From CAYUWG01 sp964448285 (GTDB lineage: Bacteria > Bacteroidota > Ignavibacteria > SZUA-365): a stretch of 24,766 nucleotides of DNA. The stretch's first letter is position 1; every line of letters starts with the position of its first letter. Made by a program: the position numbers and the translations under genes. The notes beneath the pieces are model-generated. The model saw only the letters and a program-made list of their open reading frames with translations, did not search any database and was not told where the DNA came from. The stretch covers positions 1-24,766 of the forward strand of contig CAYUWG010000056.1 of the NCBI GenBank assembly GCA_964448285.1, read 5' to 3'. This document shows positions 7,089 through 16,109 of this stretch, piece after piece.

Positions 7089-8552
7089 GTGAGATTGAAC
7101 AAGGTACTCCTCGGCATACTGATAGCAGCGGCGCTTGTGCGCATATACCACATTGACTTTCCGGTTGCGGGATGGCATGCATGGCGACAATCTGATACTG
7201 CAGGTATCGCGTGGAATTTCGTAGAGTCAGGCTTTCGGCTTCTTTACCCGCAGGTCATTTGGAGTGGAAGCACTTCAGGATACATCGAGGCGGAATTTCA
7301 AATCTATCCATACATCGTCGCGCTCCTTCACGCTGCGTTCGGCATGACGGATCTCTGGGGCCGTGCCGTATCGGTCATCTTTGCGTTGAGTACGACTGTC
7401 GTGCTGTATTCACTCGTGCGCAGAATCCTTGACAAGCGCGTGGCACTGTGGTCGGCAGCGCTCTACGCTTTTCTCCCGCTGAACATGTACTACGGGCGGG
7501 CGTTCATGCCGGAGTCCATGATGCTCTTCTGCATCTCGTGCGGGATCCTCTTTTTTCATCGGTGGTTGGATTCGGAAAAATGGATCGACTTCGTTATTGC
7601 GTGGGTGGCATTGACTCTCGCGGCTCTCATCAAGCTGCCCGCATTGCATGTCGGACTGCCTCTCGTTTTTCTCGCCTGGCAAAGGGATAAATGGACGTTC
7701 GCTTTGAAACCGAAAAACTGGTTGCTCACCGGTAGTGTCGTCTTGCCCGTCGTGTTATGGTATCTTCATGCAGACGCGTTGTACGAGGACTCAGGGCTTA
7801 CGTTCGGGATATGGAACTTCAGCGAACGCAAGTTCGGTGCACGCGACTTGCTCCTCACGACTTCATTCTACGACACGGTCTTTCTTCGGAATATCGGAGG
7901 AAGGCATCTGACGTACATCGGCTTTCTCGTTTTTCTCGTCGGGCTTTTCGTTAAACGCAAGACTGCGCCCGAACGACTCTTCGATTGGTGGCTCGCTGGA
8001 AGCGTCATCATGATCCTTGTCGTCGGCAAGCACAATCTCGAGCACGACTACTATCAGCTTCCGTTCACCCTCGCCGCGTCCGTGTTCATTGCGAAGGTGT
8101 TCTCGCGACACCTGTCATTGAAAGAGTGGAGAGGTGCTTCATCTCGTCATCGGATACGGATGCTTGTGTTGGCGATGTGTATCCCGGCGATACTTACGCT
8201 TTCCGTACATCGCTGGCTTCCGTTGATGCGGATGGAATTGCCCGATGCGCCGCTCCTCCAGCTTGCTCGCGTCACTCGTTCGCACACGGCGGATGGTGAT
8301 CGTATCGTCGCACTTTCGACTGGAAATCCCGAGATGCTTTACGCATCCAAGCGTCGCGGGTGGATCGTCGCTCCCGACACGGTGCACGTTTCGCTGTTGG
8401 AAAGACTTTCCGACGAAGGCGCCGTTGCCGCTGTTGGGTATTCGTTCGACTTCAATTCATCCGAGCGAACGTCGCGGCTTCAGGCAATCGCCTCCCGATT
8501 TCCCGTCATCGCGATGAATGAGAATTATTTCATCGTGTCGCTACGTCGATGA
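7089..8552 (+). CDS. ArnT/PMT-like GT-C membrane glycosyltransferase (GT39/GT83 type)
   Basis: A 487-aa polytopic membrane protein of the dolichyl-phosphate-mannosyltransferase (PMT_2) group. Such enzymes transfer a sugar from a polyprenyl-phosphate carrier to protein, lipid A or glycan on the outer face of the inner membrane. After the first membrane segment comes the loop DFPVAGWHAWRQSDTAGIA. Asp36 in RQSD is the expected catalytic acidic residue. About ten further hydrophobic segments follow, then a soluble C-terminal tail from about residue 390. The start is GTG 7089 or, more likely, TTG 7095, because GAGG at 7084-7087 is too close to the first and seven bases from the second. It stands alone on the plus strand: the repeat mosaic precedes it, and its last 12 bases overlap the convergent gene at 8541. 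Donor and acceptor sugars cannot be told from the sequence. Confidence 0.82.
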   Translation: MRLNKVLLGILIAAALVRIYHIDFPVAGWHAWRQSDTAGIAWNFVESGFRLLYPQVIWSGSTSGYIEAEFQIYPYIVALLHAAFGMTDLWGRAVSVIFALSTTVVLYSLVRRILDKRVALWSAALYAFLPLNMYYGRAFMPESMMLFCISCGILFFHRWLDSEKWIDFVIAWVALTLAALIKLPALHVGLPLVFLAWQRDKWTFALKPKNWLLTGSVVLPVVLWYLHADALYEDSGLTFGIWNFSERKFGARDLLLTTSFYDTVFLRNIGGRHLTYIGFLVFLVGLFVKRKTAPERLFDWWLAGSVIMILVVGKHNLEHDYYQLPFTLAASVFIAKVFSRHLSLKEWRGASSRHRIRMLVLAMCIPAILTLSVHRWLPLMRMELPDAPLLQLARVTRSHTADGDRIVALSTGNPEMLYASKRRGWIVAPDTVHVSLLERLSDEGAVAAVGYSFDFNSSERTSRLQAIASRFPVIAMNENYFIVSLRR

Positions 8553-9485
8553 ACCGAGTTTCATCCGGAAGTACGCGGCTGTTTTCATCAAGCCATCACG
8601 TCTCGGGACTTTCGGTTCCCAGCCCAGAAGAGCGCGCGCCAATTCGATGTTCGGTTGACGAACTTTCGGGTCATCGACAGGGAGTTCCTTGAACACGACC
8701 CGGCTGCTGCTATCGAGAATCCCAATCACTTCACGGGCAAGATCGAGCATCGTGATCTCATCGGGATTGCCGATGTTCACGGGTAACGCATAGTCACTCA
8801 TGAGCAAACGATAGATTCCATCGACGAGATCGGTGACGTAACAGACGCTCCGCGTTTGTGAGCCGTCGCCGAACACCGTCACGTCTTCACCACGGATCGC
8901 TTGCGACATGAACGCCGGAATCGCGCGTCCGTCATTGATCCGCATGCGTTCACCGTAAGTATTGAAGATGCGTACGATGCGCGTTTCTACGCCGTGATGA
9001 CTGTGATATGCCATCGTCATCGCTTCGGCAAAGCGCTTCGCCTCGTCATACACACCGCGCGGACCGATAGGATTGACGTTGCCCCAATACGATTCTACCT
9101 GCGGATGGATGTCCGGGTCGCCATAAACTTCGGAAGTCGATGCGAGAAGAAAGCGCGCCCTTTTTGCTTTCGCCAATCCGAGCGCTTTGTGCGTTCCGAG
9201 TGAACCGACTTTCAATGTTTGTATCGGAAGCTTGAGGTAGTCGATCGGACTCGCCGGCGATGCGAAATGGAGGATGTAATCGAGCGGGCCGGCGACGTAG
9301 ATATACTCCGTCACATCGTGTTTGACGAAGTGAAATCCCTCGCGTCCGATGAGGTGGGCGATGTTGTCTGGGTCACCCGTGATGAAGTTATCCATACAGA
9401 TGACCTCATGCCCTTCCTGCAGCAGCCGCTCACAGAGATGACTTCCGAGAAAACCCGCGCCGCCGGTAATGAGCGAGCGCGGCAT
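8541..9485 (-). CDS. uxs: UDP-glucuronate decarboxylase (UDP-xylose synthase type)
   Basis: An extended short-chain dehydrogenase of 314 aa that converts UDP-glucuronate to UDP-xylose using bound NAD. The Rossmann motif GGAGFLG is at residues 8-14, with Asp32 at the end of the second strand for NAD. The UXS-specific block FASPASPIDYLK follows near 74, then STSEVYGDP at 116-124 and NPIGPRGVYDEAK at 138-150, with Tyr146 and Lys150 as the catalytic pair and Glu119 as the decarboxylase glutamate. These signatures favour UXS over dTDP-glucose dehydratase or GalE. Its ATG shares one base with the TAA of the DUF2723 gene upstream (TAATG), so translation is probably coupled. This suggests the nucleotide sugar serves a glycan made with the membrane glycosyltransferases of this operon. 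It overlaps the convergent plus-strand gene by 12 bases, with no terminator in between. Confidence 0.88.
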   Translation of the reverse strand: MPRSLITGGAGFLGSHLCERLLQEGHEVICMDNFITGDPDNIAHLIGREGFHFVKHDVTEYIYVAGPLDYILHFASPASPIDYLKLPIQTLKVGSLGTHKALGLAKAKRARFLLASTSEVYGDPDIHPQVESYWGNVNPIGPRGVYDEAKRFAEAMTMAYHSHHGVETRIVRIFNTYGERMRINDGRAIPAFMSQAIRGEDVTVFGDGSQTRSVCYVTDLVDGIYRLLMSDYALPVNIGNPDEITMLDLAREVIGILDSSSRVVFKELPVDDPKVRQPNIELARALLGWEPKVPRRDGLMKTAAYFRMKLGSST

Positions 9486-12280
9486 TACTGAATCGCTCCC
9501 GCAGCCGCCGTGTCAGGAGCAACTCCTTGTTCTCCTCGCAGCATGCGTTCGAAGTTCTGTATCTGGGCTTGAACGCTCTGATCGTTCGGATAGACCTGCT
9601 GGTATCGTCGGAGGATGTCGATAGCCTTCTGGTATTCTTTCCTCATCTCGTAGATGTTGAGAAGGATTGAATACGGTGACCGCACAGACGAGCGTCCGGT
9701 GATGTCTCGTTCCAATTCTTTTAGAAAATACGCTTCCAATTCGTTCGCAGCTTCGAGGAATCGCGCAGTATCGTTCATGAGATAATACATGGTGCTCATG
9801 TCAGTCTTGAGCGTTTCGTCGAAACGATGATAGGCAGGCGGCATAACCTTGTTCATCTTGTCGAGAACTTCGGCAGCGCCGGCTTTGTCGCTCATATCCT
9901 GATAGATCACCTGTGCGAGTCCCATGAAGAGGTAACGATAGCTCATGATCATCTTCGTCGAAGCTTCATCGAGGTTCACGTGCGGATTGTTGAGTTCTCG
10001 GAACATGAAACCGAAGGCACGATTGCTGTCCGCAACGGAAACGGGATTCAAGACATGACGTCGCGTAACCGGAATATTCACGTTCGGGTAATAGCGGTCG
10101 CCGCGCATCGGGAATTTGAACGGAGTCACGCGCGCCGCAAGTCCTTCGACGATGAGGTGTTCATCCAAACCGATGCGGTCGGTAGGCGCCGTGCTCAACG
10201 CAAAATAGATGGGGCGCTTGGAAAGGTTCTTTGTCAGGATGTCGATGATGAGAATGTCCTGATTGCGAATTCCCGGCGTCCCTTCCGGATCTCTGTACGT
10301 CGGTTGAACGGTGAACTCCAGCGATTGCGGAATTTCGAGTTGCGCCTGCACGAAGGGGACGTCCTTCATCGAGCTGAGGTCGATCGACTGCGCATCGACC
10401 GGAATGCTCATCTGACGTTCCTCCCAGGCAACGGGGCGCATCATATCCAGTTCCTGATCTGTGTACGATAGCTCGACCGGTAACGCACCATACGGGCGCT
10501 CGTTTTTCAATTGCTTCGAATACCAGTTCGTGTTGACTAGGCTGAGGTTGACGACACGTATGTCCCTCCTGATGCCCGCGACATACTGGAGATACCAGAC
10601 GGGGAATGTGTCATTATCACCGCCGGTGAAGAGAATGGCGTCTTGGTCGCACGACTGCAAGAGATTGTATGCGTAGTCGAATGCAACGTAGTTGTAGTGG
10701 CGTGTGTGCGTCTGATAGTTCTGGCTCAGCATGTTTATCGGTCCAACGACAAACAGCACCGCAGCCAACCCGACGCCGATCACTTCCTTCATGGCGAATC
10801 GTTCTTTCAGCAAAGACCACAATGCGAACACACCGACTCCGCACCAGATCGTGAACACATAGAATGAGCCGATGAAGAAGTAATCGCGTTCGCGAACCTG
10901 CGGATCGGCCATGTTGAAGTAGATCACAAGACCGACTCCCGTCATGAAGAAGAGGACAGCCGTGGCCGTGCCGGTCTTCCAATCTTTCTTGAAGTGAAAC
11001 CAGAGACCGAGCAGACCGAGGACCAAGGGTATCGCATAGTAGCGATTCGGATAGCCTTGGCTCTCCGACCAGTTACCCTGATCCCCGATGAAGGCGACCG
11101 GTGCGTCCTGAATGTCACCTGCGCGTCCGACGAAATTCCAGAGGAAATAGCGGAAGTAAATGTGCCCGAACTGAAAACGCAGGAAGTAATCGAAGTCCGA
11201 TGAGTAATTCGCATAGCTTGAGACGTTATCATGGTTCCAGCGTCGCGGCAGGAATTTCGGCACATTCGTGATGCTTCGCGTGCGGTCGTCGTAATTCGGA
11301 CCTTTGAGAATAGGATAAGATCCGTATTGTTCACGGTTGAGATAACTGTAGAGCGTCTTCAAATTGCTCGGGTCATTTTCGTTGAGCGCGGGTTTCTGAC
11401 TCGCTCGAATCGGGACGAGTGTATATGTGGAGTATCCGAGAGTTACGAGCATCACGCTGAGGCAGACCATGCGAAGCTGGTCGTGGAGTTTCTTCGACGC
11501 GATAATGAAGATCATAACGCCGACGAGAATAAGGAGGAAATACGGACCGACCTTGCCGGAGAGAATTTCCGGAATGTATTTGACGATCCCCGGATAGATG
11601 ACCGAGAAGCCAATGCCCGAAAGAAGCAGGAAGAGTACAACGCTTTTCACCGTGATATCTTCCTTCCGGCGACCGCGGAAATAAATCAACACGAACACGA
11701 AGAACAGCGCGAGAAGCGACAACAGGTGCACACCGATACTCAAACCCATTAGGTACGCGATGAGAAGCAGAGAACGCTCCGAGTCGAACACTCCGGCATG
11801 CGCATACCATTCGAGCGCAATCCACACGACGGCGCTGATGAAGAACATCCCGATGCCGTACACTTCCGCTTCGCTTGCGTTGAACCAGAACGTATCGCTG
11901 AACGAGAGGATCAACGCACCGGTCGCCGCCGCAAGAATCATGATCACCCCTTCAACGGTTGACTTCGGCTCGCCCTGCCACATGCGCAGCAAACGCATGA
12001 TCACGAGATAGACGAACAGCACCGTTAGCGAACTGGAAAACGACGAGATGAGATTGACGCGAAACCCGATGTCACCGAAAGGGAGCAGTGAAAAGATGCG
12101 CCCGACAAGCTGGAAGAACGGCGCACCCGGCGGATGCGGGATGGACATGGTTACCGCAGCGGTTATGAATTCCCCGCAATCCCAGAAGGACAGCGTCGGT
12201 GCAACGGTCATGAGGAAAATGATCGATGATATCGTGAAGACGATAAACGCCGATGCGCGATGCCAGAGTGTGAAGTTCAT
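9485..12280 (-). CDS. DUF2723 (TMEM260-like) GT-C membrane protein, intact acidic loop
   Basis: A 931-aa polytopic membrane protein of the DUF2723 family, common in Bacteroidota. Its human relative TMEM260 is a protein O-mannosyltransferase. The N terminus has one membrane helix, then the loop APTLSFWDCGEFITAA, with Asp34 and Glu37 as the expected catalytic residues, followed by HPPGAPF at 49-55. About a dozen membrane segments follow. A periplasmic region near residue 555 carries FTGGDNDTFPVWYLQ and RRDIRVVN. The last ~140 residues are helical and TPR-like. By family, I infer protein or glycan glycosylation at the outer face of the inner membrane; the bacterial substrate is unknown. It lies 27 bases after a paralogue (12308-15091) and overlaps uxs by one base. 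No good ribosome binding site is seen before ATG 12280, but the N terminus aligns with the paralogue. Confidence 0.87.
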   Translation of the reverse strand: MNFTLWHRASAFIVFTISSIIFLMTVAPTLSFWDCGEFITAAVTMSIPHPPGAPFFQLVGRIFSLLPFGDIGFRVNLISSFSSSLTVLFVYLVIMRLLRMWQGEPKSTVEGVIMILAAATGALILSFSDTFWFNASEAEVYGIGMFFISAVVWIALEWYAHAGVFDSERSLLLIAYLMGLSIGVHLLSLLALFFVFVLIYFRGRRKEDITVKSVVLFLLLSGIGFSVIYPGIVKYIPEILSGKVGPYFLLILVGVMIFIIASKKLHDQLRMVCLSVMLVTLGYSTYTLVPIRASQKPALNENDPSNLKTLYSYLNREQYGSYPILKGPNYDDRTRSITNVPKFLPRRWNHDNVSSYANYSSDFDYFLRFQFGHIYFRYFLWNFVGRAGDIQDAPVAFIGDQGNWSESQGYPNRYYAIPLVLGLLGLWFHFKKDWKTGTATAVLFFMTGVGLVIYFNMADPQVRERDYFFIGSFYVFTIWCGVGVFALWSLLKERFAMKEVIGVGLAAVLFVVGPINMLSQNYQTHTRHYNYVAFDYAYNLLQSCDQDAILFTGGDNDTFPVWYLQYVAGIRRDIRVVNLSLVNTNWYSKQLKNERPYGALPVELSYTDQELDMMRPVAWEERQMSIPVDAQSIDLSSMKDVPFVQAQLEIPQSLEFTVQPTYRDPEGTPGIRNQDILIIDILTKNLSKRPIYFALSTAPTDRIGLDEHLIVEGLAARVTPFKFPMRGDRYYPNVNIPVTRRHVLNPVSVADSNRAFGFMFRELNNPHVNLDEASTKMIMSYRYLFMGLAQVIYQDMSDKAGAAEVLDKMNKVMPPAYHRFDETLKTDMSTMYYLMNDTARFLEAANELEAYFLKELERDITGRSSVRSPYSILLNIYEMRKEYQKAIDILRRYQQVYPNDQSVQAQIQNFERMLRGEQGVAPDTAAAGAIQ

Positions 12281-12307
12281 AGGAGATCTGAATGGTGAGT
12301 GTTGTTG

Positions 12308-15091
12308 TTAATTCATTCCAATGAGTTGGCGAATTTCTTCTTGCTTCAGACGAATGTCTTCTGCTTGGGGAAAGCGCTTCGCCATGATGTTGAGGACTTC
12401 CATCATACCGCCGTAATTGCGTTCCATCTGATGGATGTCGAGCAGGTATCGATACGGGGAGTAAATGGTCGGCGGTTGATCCGGATGCCGGTTGATCGCA
12501 TGCCAGCAAAGATCGGTGACGCGCCGGGCCAATGTTTTGAAGCGTGCACGCGCGCCTGCTTCATGATACAGCACTGCCTGGTCGAAGAGGAAACGGAAGT
12601 TCTGCGGGAGATATGCTTCGGGAATTTTCCTCTCCATTTCTCCGAGTATGCGAATCGTTTCCGTGCTGTCGTGGAGTGTCAGTTGGGCGAACGAAGCGAG
12701 ACGCATGAAGAGCCTCCGGTAGTTCATGACGACTTCCTGCGCAGGTCCTTCAGCACAAATCGTCGAACCGTTCATGTTCGAAAAGCGGAAGCCGCGAGAA
12801 GGCTCCCTGTGCATCTCACCCGTTGGATACAGCAAATGTTTGCGAAGAATGCTGTAGGCCACGTTGCTCCCATCGTTGATGCGCAACGGCGTCACGCGCA
12901 TTGCAAGACCGTCGAGGCGGAGGTAGTCGATCATGCGGTTATACACGTCCGGAGGGCACATGATGGAAAAATACACGGGATACGTCCACGCATTCGTGCG
13001 AATGATATCATCCACCATCACGTCGCGCCATGGCCGGTAGAATCGCATTTCCGTCTTTTCGGGATTGACGGAAACGGGAATGTTCGCATGTACCACGTAC
13101 GACATGAAGGACGGCGAACGCCGTGGAGCGAGTGTGTCGCGGAGTGGAGCGGATATCCCTTCCCGCCGTTCACGAATGAAACGCAAGCCGACTTCAAGCT
13201 CGACAGGAACACGCATTTCCTTTTTGTCCGATTGCAGTCCTACGCGTCGCAGCGCTTCCGGCGTCATGCGTGGGAGCGTTTCCAGTTCATCCGGAGAAAA
13301 GCTCGTGAGCACCGGCTCCGAACCCGTTACCCGATGCTTCGTGATTTGTCTGTTGTACCACGGAGAGGAGAGGAAGCCGAGATTGACGACACGAACGTCG
13401 CGTCGCACACCTTCGACTGTTTGAAGATAGAGCAGGGGATACGTGTCGTTGTCGCCGTGTGTGAAAAGAATTGCATTCCGTTCACAGGATTGAAGGAGAT
13501 TGTACGCGAAATCCTTTGCGGTAAAGTCATCGCTTCTGTCGAGACTTTTCCAATTCGCAAGAAGGATGTTTCCGGGTACGAGTGCCAAGAAGATGATGAA
13601 CGAAGTGATCACGATTGCGCGTGATGAATTATCGTTTACGAAGCGAGACATGATGCTCGCTGCACCGACGCCGACCGCAACGCTGAAAGTGAAGAAGGCA
13701 GGAACGAACATCCCATCCGTTTCACGGGAATGCACTCCGCCATCGTTGAGAAAAAACACGGTTCCAAGACCGAAGAGAAGGATCACTGCCATGAGCAACG
13801 TGCCATACATCGGTCCGTTCTTCATCAACCATATCAGGCCGATTGCTCCGACAAAAAGCGGGATGCCGTAATAGCGAATCGGATAATTCAGCGCTTCCGG
13901 GTGCTCGCCGTTCGTCGCGGTGAATAATCCAAGGAGATACGGTTCCGAGCCATTTCTCGGATGCTCTTTCCCAATGAAATTCCAGAAGAAATAGCGCACG
14001 AAAGAATCGAAGAGTTGATGACGGAAGAAGAAGGAAAAATCGGAATCGTAGCGAGCGTAAACGGGAATCATTTCCGTGTCGGTTTTCCATCTTCGGTCGA
14101 ATGGAGAATCGCCTGACCTGCTCGTGCCATCGTGGAAATACCCTGCAAGACGCTCTGCATTCGATGCCTCTCCCATGTTCATTGCCGTGTCGTGCGACGC
14201 GCGAAGAGGGATTATGCCATGCGTCGAGTAACCGAGGATGAACAAGACAATGCTCATCGAAAGGAGGAGCGCCCACTTACGCAAACGCGTGTAAGAGAGG
14301 AGCATCCCGAGAAAAAGAACGAGTGCGCAGAGGACTGCGATGGAACCGAACAACGCTGTCACTGCCGGAAGTTCAGGATTCACCAATGCAACAGCGGCCG
14401 GTAGTAAAACAGTGATTCCGGGAAATACGAAAAAGAACAACAGGAACGACAAAACGCCGACGACGAAGAAGGTCCTTCGCGTGACGTCGTGGTATCTCCA
14501 GGCAAACGCTCCTGCAACCGGAAACAGAAGCAGCAAGACGGTCCACGAGACGCCTGTCGCAAGTCCGAAGACGTATGCACTGAGAAGAACGATCCACGTT
14601 TCCGTCTTTGGCGATTCGAACAGCGTGACGGTTAGAAGGAGGAGAAGCGCGGTGAAGAGGACGATTGTGTTTTCCGGTTCGACGTGAATGGCATTCTGCC
14701 AGAAGGATAATGTGAACGCAAGCGTCAGACCTGCGATGACTCCCGCACTCAATGCAACGCCATTGCCTTCCATGCGATGCTGCAGAATGTTCTTCACGAT
14801 GCGGTACGTCAACAGAACCGTGAGATAGACAGCCACAGCGGAAATCAGTCCCGAAAGAAGATTCGTTCTCCATGCAACGTCCGATGGAAATGGAACAAGC
14901 CCGGCTACGCGAAGCAGCAAGACGAAAAACGGATTGCCGGGAGGATTGAAGACGCCCACCGTTTGTGTTGCAGCAGCCCAGGCTCCGTTCGTCCAGTAGG
15001 ATACCGTCGGCGGAGCAGTGAGTGCATAGACCACGAAAGCGCTCCCTGCCGTGAGACCGCCGGTAAGATGGTATGTGCGGGCTTCGGTCAC
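12308..15091 (-). CDS. DUF2723 paralogue with degenerate active-site loop
   Basis: A 927-aa membrane protein, paralogue of the next gene downstream (931 aa). The frame is open far upstream, to 15556, but that stretch overlaps DUF3098 and lolD and has no family features. GTG 15091, nine bases after the DUF3098 stop, gives an N terminus (MTEARTYHLTGGL) that aligns without gaps to the neighbour. The ribosome binding site is weak, so coupling to DUF3098 is likely. Trp33 and the PPG motif at 50-52 are kept, but the WDCGE loop reads WTNGA (Thr34, Ala37) and HPPG reads NPPG. The acidic residues expected for catalysis are therefore lost. The rest of the family pattern is intact, including FTHGDNDTYPLLYLQ, RRDVRVVN and the helical tail. 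I infer a non-catalytic or altered partner of the downstream protein rather than a pseudogene. Confidence 0.83.
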   Translation of the reverse strand: MTEARTYHLTGGLTAGSAFVVYALTAPPTVSYWTNGAWAAATQTVGVFNPPGNPFFVLLLRVAGLVPFPSDVAWRTNLLSGLISAVAVYLTVLLTYRIVKNILQHRMEGNGVALSAGVIAGLTLAFTLSFWQNAIHVEPENTIVLFTALLLLLTVTLFESPKTETWIVLLSAYVFGLATGVSWTVLLLLFPVAGAFAWRYHDVTRRTFFVVGVLSFLLFFFVFPGITVLLPAAVALVNPELPAVTALFGSIAVLCALVLFLGMLLSYTRLRKWALLLSMSIVLFILGYSTHGIIPLRASHDTAMNMGEASNAERLAGYFHDGTSRSGDSPFDRRWKTDTEMIPVYARYDSDFSFFFRHQLFDSFVRYFFWNFIGKEHPRNGSEPYLLGLFTATNGEHPEALNYPIRYYGIPLFVGAIGLIWLMKNGPMYGTLLMAVILLFGLGTVFFLNDGGVHSRETDGMFVPAFFTFSVAVGVGAASIMSRFVNDNSSRAIVITSFIIFLALVPGNILLANWKSLDRSDDFTAKDFAYNLLQSCERNAILFTHGDNDTYPLLYLQTVEGVRRDVRVVNLGFLSSPWYNRQITKHRVTGSEPVLTSFSPDELETLPRMTPEALRRVGLQSDKKEMRVPVELEVGLRFIRERREGISAPLRDTLAPRRSPSFMSYVVHANIPVSVNPEKTEMRFYRPWRDVMVDDIIRTNAWTYPVYFSIMCPPDVYNRMIDYLRLDGLAMRVTPLRINDGSNVAYSILRKHLLYPTGEMHREPSRGFRFSNMNGSTICAEGPAQEVVMNYRRLFMRLASFAQLTLHDSTETIRILGEMERKIPEAYLPQNFRFLFDQAVLYHEAGARARFKTLARRVTDLCWHAINRHPDQPPTIYSPYRYLLDIHQMERNYGGMMEVLNIMAKRFPQAEDIRLKQEEIRQLIGMN

Positions 15092-15099
15092 GCGCAGGG

Positions 15100-15354
15100 T
15101 TATTCCGTCTTCGCAGCTTTCTTTTTGTAGATGATCCCGATGGGAATGATGATGCAATATCCGATGAACAGGATGATCGGAGCGACCGTCACCGAGAGTG
15201 GATTCACAGCATCTCCTGCCATCATCACGAGATAGCCGATGATGACGACGACGACTCCGGCGACGATGATCATGTAGTTGATCTTTTGCGGGAGTTCGGC
15301 TTCCGCGACGAAGCCTTTCTTCTTCACTGGTTTTCGCTGGATGGTTTTCGCCAT
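15100..15354 (-). CDS. DUF3098 small inner-membrane protein
   Basis: An 84-aa protein with a basic N terminus (MAKTIQRKPVKKKG), two membrane helices at about 27-47 and 55-77, and a lysine-rich C terminus. The pattern of a hydrophobic helix ending in GYLVMMAGD, a short loop, then VAPIILFIGY matches the DUF3098 family of Bacteroidota and Chlorobiota. From memory, those genes often sit beside ftsX-type permease genes. Its molecular function is not known to me. AAGGAG lies five bases before the ATG. It follows lolD by 29 bases and precedes the DUF2723 gene by eight, so it is in the same transcript. Confidence 0.8.
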   Translation of the reverse strand: MAKTIQRKPVKKKGFVAEAELPQKINYMIIVAGVVVVIIGYLVMMAGDAVNPLSVTVAPIILFIGYCIIIPIGIIYKKKAAKTE

Positions 15355-15383
15355 GTATTCTCCTTGGATTGAAAATCGAAATG

Positions 15384-16088
15384 TTATACCGCTGATTCCT
15401 GAACGTGCTCAGGCGTGAGAACGCCTTCATGAAGCCGATAGATGAAATCCGCCCGCGCCGCGAGCGTGACGTCGTGCGTGACGACGACGATGGTCTGCCC
15501 TTTTTCCCGCGCGAGCGACCAAAGTAAATCATGGAGATGATCGGCGTTCTCTTCATCTAAATTGCCCGACGGCTCGTCCGCGAGAAGAAGGGAGGGATCG
15601 TTCATCATTGCGCGGGCGACGGCGACGCGTTGCTGCTCACCGCCGGAAAGCTGTGACGGCTTAGCGTCGGCGCGATGATCGACACGAACAAGCTCGAGCA
15701 ACGACTGCGCTTTCCTTCGTGCGTCTTGATGCGGCTGCCCCGCAATCAAGGCAGGCATCGCGACGTTTTCCAGCGCGCTGAATTCCGGCAATAAGTGATG
15801 AAACTGAAAAACGAATCCGAGTCTCTTATTGCGGAAGGAAGCCAATTCTTCATCGTTCATCGTGAAGAGATTCTCACCACTGATCGTCATCGTGCCTCCC
15901 GTCGGGCGGTCGAGCGCACCCATGATATGCAGCAACGTACTTTTTCCTGTACCCGAAGCGCCCACGATAGCTACAATGGAACTTGATTGAATTTCAAGAT
16001 CGACTCCCCGCAAGACCTCAAGCTTGCCGGTAGCTCCCGCTGGATAGGATTTGGTGATGTTTTGAAGTCGAATAACGGTGGTAGGCAT
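15384..16088 (-). CDS. lolD: LolD-type ABC transporter ATPase
   Basis: The ATP-binding subunit of a lipoprotein-release or MacB-type exporter (234 aa from ATG 16088). Walker A GASGTGKST is at 43-51, the Q-loop Gln at 95, signature LSGGE at 147-151, Walker B LLLADEP at 167-173 and the switch His at 205. The stretch FVFQFHHLLPEFSALENV is typical of LolD. It would pair with the two LolC/E-like permeases just upstream and power extraction of lipoproteins from the inner membrane towards the outer membrane. I reject the TTG start at 16112 because that codon lies inside the -7 element of a good Bacteroidetes-type promoter (16110-16141). No strong ribosome binding site precedes ATG 16088. lolD is separated from the permease genes by 139 bases and leads the operon to DUF3098, two DUF2723 genes and uxs. 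Confidence 0.88.
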   Translation of the reverse strand: MPTTVIRLQNITKSYPAGATGKLEVLRGVDLEIQSSSIVAIVGASGTGKSTLLHIMGALDRPTGGTMTISGENLFTMNDEELASFRNKRLGFVFQFHHLLPEFSALENVAMPALIAGQPHQDARRKAQSLLELVRVDHRADAKPSQLSGGEQQRVAVARAMMNDPSLLLADEPSGNLDEENADHLHDLLWSLAREKGQTIVVVTHDVTLAARADFIYRLHEGVLTPEHVQESAV

Positions 16089-16109
16089 GAACGCTCGGTT
16101 ATCAAACGT

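Noticed and set aside
15092..15556. N-terminal extension of the upstream DUF2723 protein to 15556
   Set aside because: The extra 155 residues are Arg/Ser/His-rich and overlap DUF3098 and lolD in another frame. The paralogue alignment begins at GTG 15091.
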